Source of the DNA: an uncultured Clostridia bacterium
Lineage (GTDB): Bacteria; Bacillota; Clostridia; UMGS1810
Reading direction: 5' to 3'
Length of the DNA stretch: 7,560 nucleotides
Assembly: GCA_905210855.1 (NCBI GenBank)
Contig: CAJLYL010000079.1
Location: 1-7,560 of the forward strand
Shown: positions 1 to 6,034 of the stretch, piece by piece
Layout of the letters: every line of letters starts with the position of its first letter
Position numbering within the stretch: the stretch's first letter is position 1
The notes under the pieces: model-generated
What the model was told of the DNA's origin: nothing
The model's database searches: none
The model's input: the letters and a program-made list of their open reading frames with translations, nothing else
Position numbers and translations under genes: made by a program

Positions 1-69
1 TATTTTATTTTGAAAACCGATAGCAGCCGCATGGTATGCGTGTGTTTTCAAAATATAATACACACCGCC
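1..69. repeat. Palindromic repeat, type A/B copy 1 (cut by window edge)
   Basis: The left arm 1-17 and right arm 44-60 pair at 16 of 17 positions around a 26-nt loop (18-43). The right side continues as CACACCGCC to 69, and its partner lies outside the window. The loop is nearly the same as that of the hairpin at 2978-3054 read on the other strand. It starts 6 nt past the DUF1275 stop and could also act as a transcription end. Confidence 0.8.
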
Positions 70-75
70 CACGGT

Positions 76-798
76 TCAATGCCCGTGCGGCTTCAGCTCC
101 TTCAGCTCCTTTTCCTCTATAAGGTCTGCGTGCAGCAATGCCGCAAGAATCACCGAAAACGGTATCAGAGTAAGCCATATCGCCCTGCCGAGGAGCATCA
201 GGCAGAAAAATGCGCCGACAGCCGCACCACCGAGAAACGACAGCAGCATTACCGTGTGTTTGAAAAACCTCGGGCGGTGGCTCTTGTCATTTCTGCGCAA
301 GTGCTTAAGCTCCTTTGCCAAGCCGACCCCCACCTGCCTTATGTGGTTGGTGACAAAGGTGGTTGCCATGGGAGTGCCCTCCGCCTGACGGAAGGTATTA
401 AACTGCATGGAAGCGATAAAGTTGATTGCAATCTGCGATATCTGCACCGGCGCGGATTCGGGCACAAAACCGAGCGCCGCCACAACAAGCATCTCCACTG
501 TGATGAGCAGCGTGTCCCAGCGTATGGGGAATTTGTGTTTTATGGGATTCGGCAAAAGCTCGGACACAAATGCGCCGAGAATGTATGCCGAAATCGGTAT
601 CAGGTAGTAGAGCGCCTTGCCCCAGTGACCGCCGCCTATCGCCATGCCGAGCAGCACCACGTTGCCCGTCTGCGCATTGCAGAATACATTTCCGCGCAGC
701 AGATAGGTGTATGCGCCGAAAAAGCCGGCGATTGCCATGAGGGTGTAGAACACCCAGTTTCTCTCGCACATAAGGTAGTCTTTGTGATTTTGTTTCAA
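76..798 (-). CDS. DUF1275 (YoaK-type) membrane protein
   Basis: This is a small integral membrane protein of the DUF1275/YoaK family, whose function is not established. The 240-aa product has the family's usual size. The N-terminal helix segment AIAGFFGAYTYLLRGNVFCNAQTGNVVLLG (22-51) and the mid segment IASMQFNTFRQAEGTPMATTFVTNHIRQ (128-155) show the typical Gly-rich and Asn/Thr-rich signatures. Further hydrophobic stretches are at about 62-82, 97-112, 182-203 and 206-222. The tail is charged, EEKELKELKPHGH. I chose the TTG at 798 because AGGAG sits 8 nt upstream. The ATG at 771 (Met10) lacks such a site, and the ATG at 918 lies in a repeat. It follows the putP-like gene on the same strand but is separated by 413 nt and a terminator, so a functional link is not supported. 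Confidence 0.85.
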   Translation of the reverse strand: MKQNHKDYLMCERNWVFYTLMAIAGFFGAYTYLLRGNVFCNAQTGNVVLLGMAIGGGHWGKALYYLIPISAYILGAFVSELLPNPIKHKFPIRWDTLLITVEMLVVAALGFVPESAPVQISQIAINFIASMQFNTFRQAEGTPMATTFVTNHIRQVGVGLAKELKHLRRNDKSHRPRFFKHTVMLLSFLGGAAVGAFFCLMLLGRAIWLTLIPFSVILAALLHADLIEEKELKELKPHGH

Positions 799-806
799 TG
801 TTATCT

Positions 807-811
807 CTCCT
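807..811 (-). promoter_or_regulatory. Shine-Dalgarno site supporting a TTG start for the DUF1275 gene
   Basis: The minus-strand AAGGAGAG (core AGGAG, 811-807) is 8 nt from a TTG codon and decides the start. Just upstream, the plus-strand octamer CTTGATAA occurs twice (810-817 and 832-839) around a TTGCAA palindrome. This could be a regulator site, but I have no family to assign and no clear promoter is visible between 799 and 855. Confidence 0.6.
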
Positions 812-906
812 TGATAAAGCAATTTGCAACGCTTGATAATTGTTTTTTGCCGCCAAACGCAGATTCTGCGCAAAGGCGAGGGGGTGTGTATTTTATTGGG
901 GGCAGC

Positions 907-985
907 GGCTCGGGTCATATGTTATGTGTCTGCTCGGCCCGCAGCCGCTATGACACTCGCCGACACACAACACATGACCCGAGCC
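907..985 (-). repeat. Inner hairpin, type E copy 1
   Basis: Arms 907-930 and 962-985 pair at 22 of 24 positions. Read on the minus strand, the 61 nt of 976-916 match plus-strand 7484-7544 at 55 of 61 positions, five of the six differences being transitions. The core ATAGCGGCTGCG is asymmetric, so the two copies have opposite orientation. Confidence 0.85.
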
Positions 986-1016
986 TTTGCGCAGTAACTG
1001 CGTTTGTGTCAACGGA

Positions 1017-1102
1017 TGTGTATGTGTTTTTTATTCTCAGACGACGAGTTCTGCGCTACCGCACAGCTGTCCGAGTCGGCAAGAATAAAAAACACATACA
1101 CA
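1017..1102. repeat. 21-bp perfect inverted repeat, type C/D core copy 1
   Basis: Positions 1017-1037 and 1082-1102 are exact inverted complements, a T-rich arm and an A-rich arm around a 44-nt loop. The loop's right side plus the A-rich arm (1066-1101) matches 4052-4087 at 35 of 36 positions, so part of this hairpin recurs downstream of mnmG. Confidence 0.85.
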
Positions 1103-1172
1103 GACGGCGCAAAACTTCATGCGTGCAAAAAATATACACCACCGAGCCGACACACCGCCCTCATTTTGAAAA

Positions 1173-1200
1173 CGGGTCAAAGGCTGCAGCCTTTGACCCG
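1173..1200 (-). terminator. Probable terminator of the putP-like gene (28-nt perfect palindrome)
   Basis: The two 14-nt arms CGGGTCAAAGGCTG and CAGCCTTTGACCCG are exact complements with no spacer, beginning 11 nt after the symporter stop codon. On the minus strand the stem is followed by TTTTCAAAATG, a short T-run. A GC-rich stem so close to a stop suits a Rho-independent terminator, though the T-tract is weak. As RNA the centre must open to a small loop. Confidence 0.65.
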
Positions 1201-1211
1201 CATAAAAGCAT

Positions 1212-2756
1212 TTATTCAATCTCCGCACCGGAACGGACAAGCTCGAACTCATCCTCAATCTCCTTTGACGGAGCTTTTGTACACAGGCTGACAATTACTA
1301 TTGCCGCAATGCCGACAATAAACGCCGGCAAAAGCTCATATACACCGAATACGCCGCCGAGAGGTTTAACAAGATATTTCCACACAAACACCATCACGCC
1401 GCCGGCAACCATGCCGGACACCGCGCCGGCAAACGTGGTTCTCTTCCAAAAGAGAGCGCAGATGACAAGCGGCCCGAAGCTTGCGCCGAAGCCTGCCCAC
1501 GCAAACGACACTATGCCGAATACCGAGCTGTCGGGGCTGCGCGCTATGATAACGCCCAAAACCGCGATTGCAACAACCGTGATTCGCGCGGCAAGCATAC
1601 TCTTCTTCTCCGAAATTTTGAGATGAAGCGCCTCGCGCAGAATGTTCTCCGATACGCTGGACGAAGCCGCCAAAAGCTGCGAATCCGCAGTGGACATGGT
1701 GCTCGCCAGTATTCCCGAGAGCACAAGACCTGCCATGAGCGCCGGCAAAACACCGTAGTGCGACAGGAGATCCGCAATGCGCACAATGATTGTCTCGGTG
1801 GCATTGCCCGAGAGCTGTTCCACAAGACCGGCATTGCTGAGACCTCTGCCCGTAACGCCGATTGCTATGGCAATCATCATTGCAATTACAACCCAGATTG
1901 ACGCAACCCTGCGCGAAATTTTAAGATTCTTCTCACTGTCTATTGCCATGAAACGGAGCAGAATGTGGGGCATACCGAAGTAACCGAGACCCCACGACAC
2001 CGTGGTTATTATCTGAAGCAGATTGTAGGGCGCAGCCTCGCCGGTTTTCTCCACATAGGTCGCCGTCATGTTGAGGTAACCCGGGAGCTCCTTTGCATTT
2101 TGCATAACCGCGTCCACGCCGCCGGCAGACACCGTGGCAAAGATGAGCACAAACAGCAGAGCTACCGTCATGATGATGCTCTGGATAAAATCCGTCATGG
2201 ACGCAGCGAGGAAGCCGCCTGCCGCCGTGTAGCCGACAATTACTATTGCCGAGACTATCATCGCGCCCATGTAGTTGAGCCCGAAAAGTGACGAGAACAG
2301 CTTGCCGCAAGCGGCAAAGCCCGACGCCGTGTACGGAATGAAGAATATGATTATGATGACCGCCGCGATAGCCGAAAGCACGCTCCTCTCATCGCGGAAA
2401 CGTCTTGAGAAAAACTGCGGCAGAGTGAAAGAGCCCGTCACATGGGTGTAGCGGCGCAGTCTCTTTGCCGTGAACAGCCAGTTGAGATATGTACCTGCGG
2501 CAAGACCGATTATTGTCCAGCCGACATCGGCAAGACCCGAGAGATATGCCAGACCCGGCAGACCCATGAGCAGATAACTGGACATATCGGACGCCTCGGC
2601 GCTCATTGCGGTGACAAAAGGCCCGAGAGTTCTTCCGCCGAGATAGAAATCGGACGACGATTCGTTTTTGCGTGCAAAATGGAAGCCTATTATCAGCATA
2701 CCTATCAGGTACACGAGGATAGTCAGCATGATGCACACCGTAGATGTGTTAATCAT
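1212..2756 (-). CDS. putP: Sodium/solute symporter, PutP-like (probable Na+/proline symporter)
   Basis: This is a member of the SSS family, which imports a small solute across the cytoplasmic membrane with sodium. The 514-aa protein resembles PutP along its length: SSDFYLGGRTLGPFVTAMSA (33-52), SDMSSYLLMGLPG (56-68), GYTAAGGFLAASMTDF (175-190), GLGYFGMPHILLRFMA (256-271), SGILASTMSTADSQLL (347-362) and FGPLVICALFWKR (427-439). Asp57 and Ser355/Thr356 line up with Na+-site residues described for E. coli PutP. Many hydrophobic segments fit the family's 13-helix fold; the charged tail from about 494 is probably cytosolic. Glu54 sits where E. coli PutP has Gly. The ATG at 2756 has AGGGGGA 9 nt upstream and follows a good promoter; the in-frame ATG at 2819 lacks such a site. 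Proline is the best-supported substrate, but family membership is surer than substrate. Confidence 0.88.
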   Translation of the reverse strand: MINTSTVCIMLTILVYLIGMLIIGFHFARKNESSSDFYLGGRTLGPFVTAMSAEASDMSSYLLMGLPGLAYLSGLADVGWTIIGLAAGTYLNWLFTAKRLRRYTHVTGSFTLPQFFSRRFRDERSVLSAIAAVIIIIFFIPYTASGFAACGKLFSSLFGLNYMGAMIVSAIVIVGYTAAGGFLAASMTDFIQSIIMTVALLFVLIFATVSAGGVDAVMQNAKELPGYLNMTATYVEKTGEAAPYNLLQIITTVSWGLGYFGMPHILLRFMAIDSEKNLKISRRVASIWVVIAMMIAIAIGVTGRGLSNAGLVEQLSGNATETIIVRIADLLSHYGVLPALMAGLVLSGILASTMSTADSQLLAASSSVSENILREALHLKISEKKSMLAARITVVAIAVLGVIIARSPDSSVFGIVSFAWAGFGASFGPLVICALFWKRTTFAGAVSGMVAGGVMVFVWKYLVKPLGGVFGVYELLPAFIVGIAAIVIVSLCTKAPSKEIEDEFELVRSGAEIE

Positions 2757-2765
2757 TGAATAAAT

Positions 2766-2771
2766 TCCCCC
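2766..2771 (-). promoter_or_regulatory. putP-like gene ribosome-binding site
   Basis: The minus-strand GGGGGA lies 9 nt before the ATG at 2756. It is a less standard Shine-Dalgarno sequence than those of the neighbouring genes. It favours this start over the ATG at 2819, whose extra 21 residues (rich in Cys, His and Gly) do not look like the family N-terminus. Confidence 0.6.
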
Positions 2772-2848
2772 TATTGGATTGCACACGGGCAATCCGCAAT
2801 AATCGTGATTTTTGCGCAAAAAACCACCAAAAAAATAAAATATAGTCT

Positions 2849-2877
2849 ATTGTACCACAAAAATGAAAGATTTGCAA
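2849..2877 (-). promoter_or_regulatory. Sigma-A-type promoter of the putP-like gene
   Basis: On the minus strand a -35 TTGCAA (2877-2872) and a -10 TACAAT (2854-2849) are separated by exactly 17 nt. The -10 is preceded by TGG, which fits an extended -10 (TGn) element. The start of transcription would lie near 2842, leaving a leader of about 85 nt. The promoter gives the symporter its own transcription unit separate from rsmG. Confidence 0.7.
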
Positions 2878-2880
2878 AGG

Positions 2881-2904
2881 AAAAATTCATTTTTGTGAAT
2901 TTTT
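2881..2904 (-). promoter_or_regulatory. 9-bp inverted repeat just upstream of the putP-like -35
   Basis: AAAAATTCA (2881-2889) and TGAATTTTT (2896-2904) are perfect inverted arms around a 6-nt loop, ending 3 nt upstream of the -35 hexamer. The place suits a regulator site or an A/T-rich UP element. It may also be chance in AT-rich DNA. A second weaker pair, GCTGTT (2919-2924) and AACAGC (2934-2939), lies further upstream. Confidence 0.3.
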
Positions 2905-2977
2905 TTGCTGTTTGTAAGGCTGTTAAAAAGGAAAACAGCGCACCGACTGCTGTCATGTTGAATTATCGGTTTGCCGC

Positions 2978-3054
2978 GGCAGTGTGCATTATATTTTTCA
3001 AACACACGCATACCTACGGCTGCTATCGGTTTGAAAAATATAATGCACACTGCC
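2978..3054. repeat. Palindromic repeat, type A/B copy 2: 26-bp perfect hairpin
   Basis: Arms 2978-3003 and 3029-3054 are perfect 26-nt complements around a 25-nt loop. The hairpin begins 12 nt after the rsmG stop and may block read-through toward the symporter promoter, but no T-run follows on the minus strand, so it is not a standard terminator. Its loop matches that of the copy at 1-69 except for a small change in the middle. Confidence 0.9.
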
Positions 3055-3066
3055 TACCCAAACGCT

Positions 3067-3774
3067 CTACCTCAACGGCTCTTTTGACGGTTTGGGCGCT
3101 TTTCGCGGAAATCGCACCGCCGTCGGCGAGAGTTTCTTTATCACTACCATGTTGTGGTCAAAATCGAACCCCTGCGCATCATAGCTCACGGTCTTTTCGA
3201 TTTTTCCGCCGAGCAGTCTGATTGCATTTTTAGCCGCGGATATCTCCTCATCCGCCTTGGGTCCTTTCATGGCGACAAAATATCCGCCGACCTTCACAAA
3301 GGGCAGACAAAGCTCAGAGAGTGTGGACAGATTTGCCACCGCGCGGCTCACGCAGATGTCAAAGCTCTCGCGCAGATTTTTTTGCCTTGCCGCGTCCTCG
3401 GCGCGCGCGTGTACGCACTCAACACTGTTCAAACCAAGCTCTGTCACAACCTCACCGAGAAAATTTATCCGCTTGTTTAGCGAATCGAGCAGGGTAAGGC
3501 GCAGAGACGGATTGACGATTTTCATCGGTATGCCGGGGAAGCCCGCGCCCGTGCCGACATCTATCACCGCAGCGCCGTCGCCTATCACGCCGCTGTCGAA
3601 TATGCCTATGCAATCGACAAAATGCTTGTATGCGACCTCGGTTTCGTCCGTTATGGCGGTGAGATTTATGCGGCTGTTCCAATCAATCAGCATTTCGTAG
3701 TATTTTGCGAATCTTTCGCACGCAGCGGCGTCAACGCCGTGTGCAGCAAGTATTTCCGTTATTTTTTCACTCAT
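3067..3774 (-). CDS. rsmG: 16S rRNA (guanine-N7) methyltransferase RsmG (GidB)
   Basis: RsmG is an S-adenosylmethionine-dependent methyltransferase that makes m7G at position 527 (E. coli numbering) in the 530 loop of 16S rRNA; loss of the family enzyme is known to give low-level streptomycin resistance. The 235-aa product matches Bacillota homologues. Motifs in order are WNSRINLTAI (32-41), HFVDCIGIF (51-59), the SAM-binding motif DVGTGAGFPGIP (72-83), LLDSLNKRINFL (95-106), VHARAED (121-127), FDICVSRAVANL (138-149), GGYFVAMKGP (163-172) and the family C-terminal pattern RFPRKAPKPSKEPL (221-234). The ATG at 3774 has GGAG (3782-3785) 7 nt upstream. It follows mnmG as in many Bacillota, but across a 370-nt gap full of hairpins, so it may have its own promoter. 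A 26-bp perfect hairpin begins 12 nt after its TAG. Confidence 0.97.
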   Translation of the reverse strand: MSEKITEILAAHGVDAAACERFAKYYEMLIDWNSRINLTAITDETEVAYKHFVDCIGIFDSGVIGDGAAVIDVGTGAGFPGIPMKIVNPSLRLTLLDSLNKRINFLGEVVTELGLNSVECVHARAEDAARQKNLRESFDICVSRAVANLSTLSELCLPFVKVGGYFVAMKGPKADEEISAAKNAIRLLGGKIEKTVSYDAQGFDFDHNMVVIKKLSPTAVRFPRKAPKPSKEPLR

Positions 3775-3816
3775 TTTTTTGCTCCATGTAAATCTATTGT
3801 GAATAAAAATTCATTT

Positions 3817-3836
3817 TGACAGCCCCTCCGTCAGCC
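3817..3836. repeat. Possible fragment of a Clostridia intergenic repeat
   Basis: The sequence TGACAGCCCCTCCGTCAGCC contains inverted TGAC/GTCA ends. It resembles one half of the CCCCTCCGTCAGCC-type palindromes that I recall as common in intergenic DNA of gut Clostridia. That resemblance is from memory and not tested. It lies in the rsmG leader. Confidence 0.3.
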
Positions 3837-3885
3837 ATTTGATTGAATATTATTTTTAATAAAATAATAAAATAATCTTTCTTTC

Positions 3886-3974
3886 GGAACGACACACAGG
3901 TCGTTCCCTACGGATAAGCGTTAATTTGTGCGAAGCATTAGTTTGCTCGGGTCGATGAGGGCATCGACCCCTAC
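3886..3974. repeat. Two GTAGGG-type short hairpins in tandem
   Basis: GGAACGAC (3886-3893) pairs with GTCGTTCC (3900-3907), and GGGTCGATG (3949-3957) pairs with CATCGACCC (3962-3970); both stems are perfect. Each is followed directly by a CTAC that completes CCCTAC, so the minus strand reads GTAGGG at the edge of each. The shared edge suggests two members of one dispersed repeat class. Confidence 0.65.
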
Positions 3975-3980
3975 CGCACA

Positions 3981-4145
3981 ACGCAGATACTGCGCAGAGG
4001 CGAGGTGGTGTATATTTAATTTTGAGCGAGAGAGTTCAGCGCTACTGCACTGCTGTCCGAGTCGGCAAGAATAAAAAATACATACACTGACGGCACAATA
4101 CTCTGCGCGTACAAAAATATAATATACATCACCGAGCCGTCACAC
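3981..4145. repeat. Palindromic repeat, type C/D copy 2
   Basis: The left end, starting with CGCAGATACTGCG, matches 857-882. Outer arms 4004-4023 and 4114-4133 pair at 17 of 20 positions. The right part from about 4033 matches 1047-1154 and stops at the mnmG stop codon. It is the simplest full copy of the composite at 855-1154. Confidence 0.8.
4088..4142 (-). terminator. Candidate terminator of the mnmE-mnmG operon
   Basis: TGACGGC (4088-4094) and GCCGTCA (4136-4142) form a perfect 7-bp stem around a 41-nt loop, starting 3 nt past the mnmG stop. About 7 nt further on the minus strand is TATTTTTTATT. The long loop and the gap before the T-run make it an imperfect terminator, and it is built from repeat DNA. 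Confidence 0.35.
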
Positions 4146-6019
4146 TACCTCATCTGTTTCAGCCTTATCAGCAGCACATTCACATCTGCCGGTGACACGC
4201 CGGATATTCTCGATGCCTGACCTATCGACCGCGGACGGATTTGATTCAGCTTCTGCTTTGCCTCAAGCCGCAGCCCCACTATCGAATCATAATCAATATC
4301 CTCGGGAATCAGTTTTGATTCCAGCTTGCGGAAACGCTCCACCTGCTCTATCTGCTTGCGGATGTAACCGTCGTATTTTATGCGCACATTCACCTCGCGC
4401 GCAATATATTTGTCAAGCTCCGGTCTGTCGTCATCTATCTCTGACAGCATCTCGTAGTTAAGCTCGGGCCGCCGCACCAGTTCGCCGAGCTTTATGCCCG
4501 ATTTAAGCGGTGTGCTGCCGTGACTGCGCAAAAACTCCTGTACCTTGTCGCCCGTGCCGATGTTCTTTGTCTCAACACGCCGCGTCTCGCGCTCTATGGC
4601 ATCCTTTTTCTCAAGGAATTTTTGATATCTCCCGTCCGATATCAACCCTATGTCGTGCCCCTTGGGCGTGAGGCGAAGATCCGCATTGTCCTGCCGCAGC
4701 AGCAGCCTGTACTCGCTGCGCGATGTCATCATGCGGTACGGCTCCTCCGTGCCCTTGACGGTGAGGTCGTCTATCAGAGTGCCGATGTACGATTCGCTGC
4801 GGTCGAGCACAAACGGCTCTCTGCCGAGAATCTTAAGCGCGGCGTTTATGCCGGCTATGAGTCCTTGCGCCGCCGCCTCCTCGTACCCCGAACTGCCGTT
4901 GAACTGCCCTGCGCCGTAAAGTCCGCCGTAATCCTTGAACTCGAGCGTTGCGCCGAGCATGGTGGCGTCGCAGCAGTCGTATTCTATGGCATACGCCGTG
5001 CGCATCATGACGGCGTGCTCCAGGCCTGCCACAGAATGAAGCATATCTATCTGCACATCCTCCGGCATACTTGTGGAGAATCCCTGAATGTACATCTCCT
5101 CCGTGTCAAGCCCCATCGGCTCTATGAAAAGCTGATGGCGCGGCTTGTCCGCAAAGCGCATTATCTTTGTCTCTATCGATGGGCAGTACCGCGGACCTAT
5201 CCCCTCTATTATGCCCGAATATATCGGCGAGCGGTCAAGGTTGTCCATGATTATCCTGTGCGTATTTTCATTGGTGTATGTCAGGTGACACACAACTTTG
5301 TTTTCGCCGATATTCTCCGTCTCAAATGAAAACGGCGTTATGTCGTCATCACCCGTCTGCTCCTGCATTTTGGAGAAATCTATGCTGCGCCTGTTCACCC
5401 TCGCCGGAGTGCCGGTCTTAAAGCGCATAAGCGGTATGCCGGCTTTCTTCAGGCAATCGGAGAGCGCATTGGACGGAAAAATGCCGTCCGGCCCGCTGTC
5501 GTAGCAGCAGTCGCCCACTATCACCTTGCCTTTGAGGAAGGTGCCCGTCGCCACAATCGCCGCCTTGACGGAGTATCTCGCGCCCAAGTGGGTCAGCACC
5601 GACGCAACCCTGTTGTTTTCGTCAAAGCCTATCTCGACTACCTCCGCCTGCTTTACATCGAGATTTTTCTGTAACTCAAGGGTGTGTTTCATCTCCTGCT
5701 GATATTTTTTTCTGTCCGACTGTACACGCAGCGAATACACCGCCGGGCCTTTGCTCAGGTTGAGAATCCTCGACTGAATAAAGGTCTTGTCGGCGTTCTT
5801 GCCCATTTCGCCGCCGAGGGCGTCTATCTCGCGCACAAGATGACCTTTTGCCGTGCCGCCTATGCACGGGTTGCAAAACATATTCGCTATGGAATCGAGG
5901 TTTATCGCAAACATAACAGTGGGCACGCCCAGCCTTGCACAGGCGAGCGCAGCCTCGCAGCCTGCATGACCGCCGCCGATTACGGCAACGGCGTACTCGC
6001 CGCCAAAATATTCCTTCAT
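4145..6019 (-). CDS. mnmG: tRNA uridine-5-carboxymethylaminomethyl synthase subunit MnmG (GidA)
   Basis: MnmG is the FAD- and NADH-dependent subunit of the MnmE-MnmG complex that modifies U34 of tRNAs reading two-codon boxes. The 624-aa product has the usual length. Visible motifs are the FAD dinucleotide fold GGGHAGCEAA (15-24), CNPCIGGTAKGHLVREIDALGG (49-70), KGPAVYSLRVQSDRK (90-104), TGTPAR (202-207), GPRYCPSIE (275-283), YGAGQFNGSSGYEEAAAQGL (368-387) and the helical C-terminal end ISGVSPADVNVLLIRLKQ (605-622). Cys49 and Cys279 correspond to the two functional cysteines known in the family; Cys52 is an extra one where Ala is common. The ATG at 6019 has AGGAG 10 nt upstream, overlapping the mnmE stop, so the two are very likely co-transcribed and co-translated. 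Its TAG stop abuts a palindromic repeat that may end the transcript. Confidence 0.98.
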   Translation of the reverse strand: MKEYFGGEYAVAVIGGGHAGCEAALACARLGVPTVMFAINLDSIANMFCNPCIGGTAKGHLVREIDALGGEMGKNADKTFIQSRILNLSKGPAVYSLRVQSDRKKYQQEMKHTLELQKNLDVKQAEVVEIGFDENNRVASVLTHLGARYSVKAAIVATGTFLKGKVIVGDCCYDSGPDGIFPSNALSDCLKKAGIPLMRFKTGTPARVNRRSIDFSKMQEQTGDDDITPFSFETENIGENKVVCHLTYTNENTHRIIMDNLDRSPIYSGIIEGIGPRYCPSIETKIMRFADKPRHQLFIEPMGLDTEEMYIQGFSTSMPEDVQIDMLHSVAGLEHAVMMRTAYAIEYDCCDATMLGATLEFKDYGGLYGAGQFNGSSGYEEAAAQGLIAGINAALKILGREPFVLDRSESYIGTLIDDLTVKGTEEPYRMMTSRSEYRLLLRQDNADLRLTPKGHDIGLISDGRYQKFLEKKDAIERETRRVETKNIGTGDKVQEFLRSHGSTPLKSGIKLGELVRRPELNYEMLSEIDDDRPELDKYIAREVNVRIKYDGYIRKQIEQVERFRKLESKLIPEDIDYDSIVGLRLEAKQKLNQIRPRSIGQASRISGVSPADVNVLLIRLKQMR

Positions 6020-6029
6020 ATCGAATCAA

Positions 6030-6034
6030 CTCCT
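6030..6034 (-). promoter_or_regulatory. mnmG Shine-Dalgarno site overlapping the mnmE stop
   Basis: The minus-strand sequence TAGGAG holds both the mnmE stop codon (TAG, 6035-6033) and the mnmG ribosome site AGGAG, 10 nt before the mnmG ATG. This arrangement suggests translational coupling of the two subunits of one enzyme. Confidence 0.8.

Larger units (their letters stand above)
855..1154. repeat. Composite nested palindromic repeat
   Basis: This block fills most of the gap between the putP-like and DUF1275 genes. Arms 855-877 and 983-1005 are inverted repeats (21 of 23). Inside them is a second hairpin (907-930 with 962-985, 22 of 24), and beside them a third (1017-1037 with 1082-1102, 21 of 21). 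An outer pair, GGTGTGTATTTTATT-like at about 883-898 and AAAAAATATACACC at about 1127-1140, encloses everything from the second hairpin on. The left end matches 3981-4003 and the right part matches 4033-4145, so it looks like the simpler repeat there with extra material inside. Confidence 0.8.
3775..4144. other. 370-nt gap between mnmG and rsmG
   Basis: No gene is visible here. From mnmG toward rsmG it holds a palindromic repeat (3981-4145), two GTAGGG-type hairpins (3886-3974), a very AT-rich run (about 3847-3877) and the rsmG ribosome site GGAG (3782-3785). The AT-rich run on the minus strand is a likely place for an rsmG promoter, but I cannot point to a convincing -35/-10 pair. Confidence 0.6.

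Noticed and set aside
855..1154. CRISPR array
   Set aside because: The repeats are inverted and nested, not regularly spaced direct repeats with unique spacers, and no cas gene is present.
10..1626. A 538-codon open frame on the plus strand
   Set aside because: It runs antisense through the DUF1275 gene, the repeat block and the end of the putP-like gene. Its translation looks like no protein family and is full of Arg, His and Cys, as expected for an opposite-strand shadow of real genes.
2964..3033. Direct repeat TATCGGTTTG at 2964-2973 and 3024-3033 as a target-site duplication of the hairpin
   Set aside because: The second copy lies inside the hairpin at the loop-stem junction, not at its outer edge, so it does not flank the element.
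3816..3855. Plus-strand promoter starting with TTGACA near 3816
   Set aside because: The hexamer is perfect, but no good -10 lies 16-18 nt away and there is no plus-strand gene downstream.
4520..5329. A 269-codon plus-strand frame opposite mnmG, and a similar 276-codon one opposite mnmE (6564-7394)
   Set aside because: Both lie wholly inside well-supported genes on the other strand and show no recognisable domain or ribosome site.
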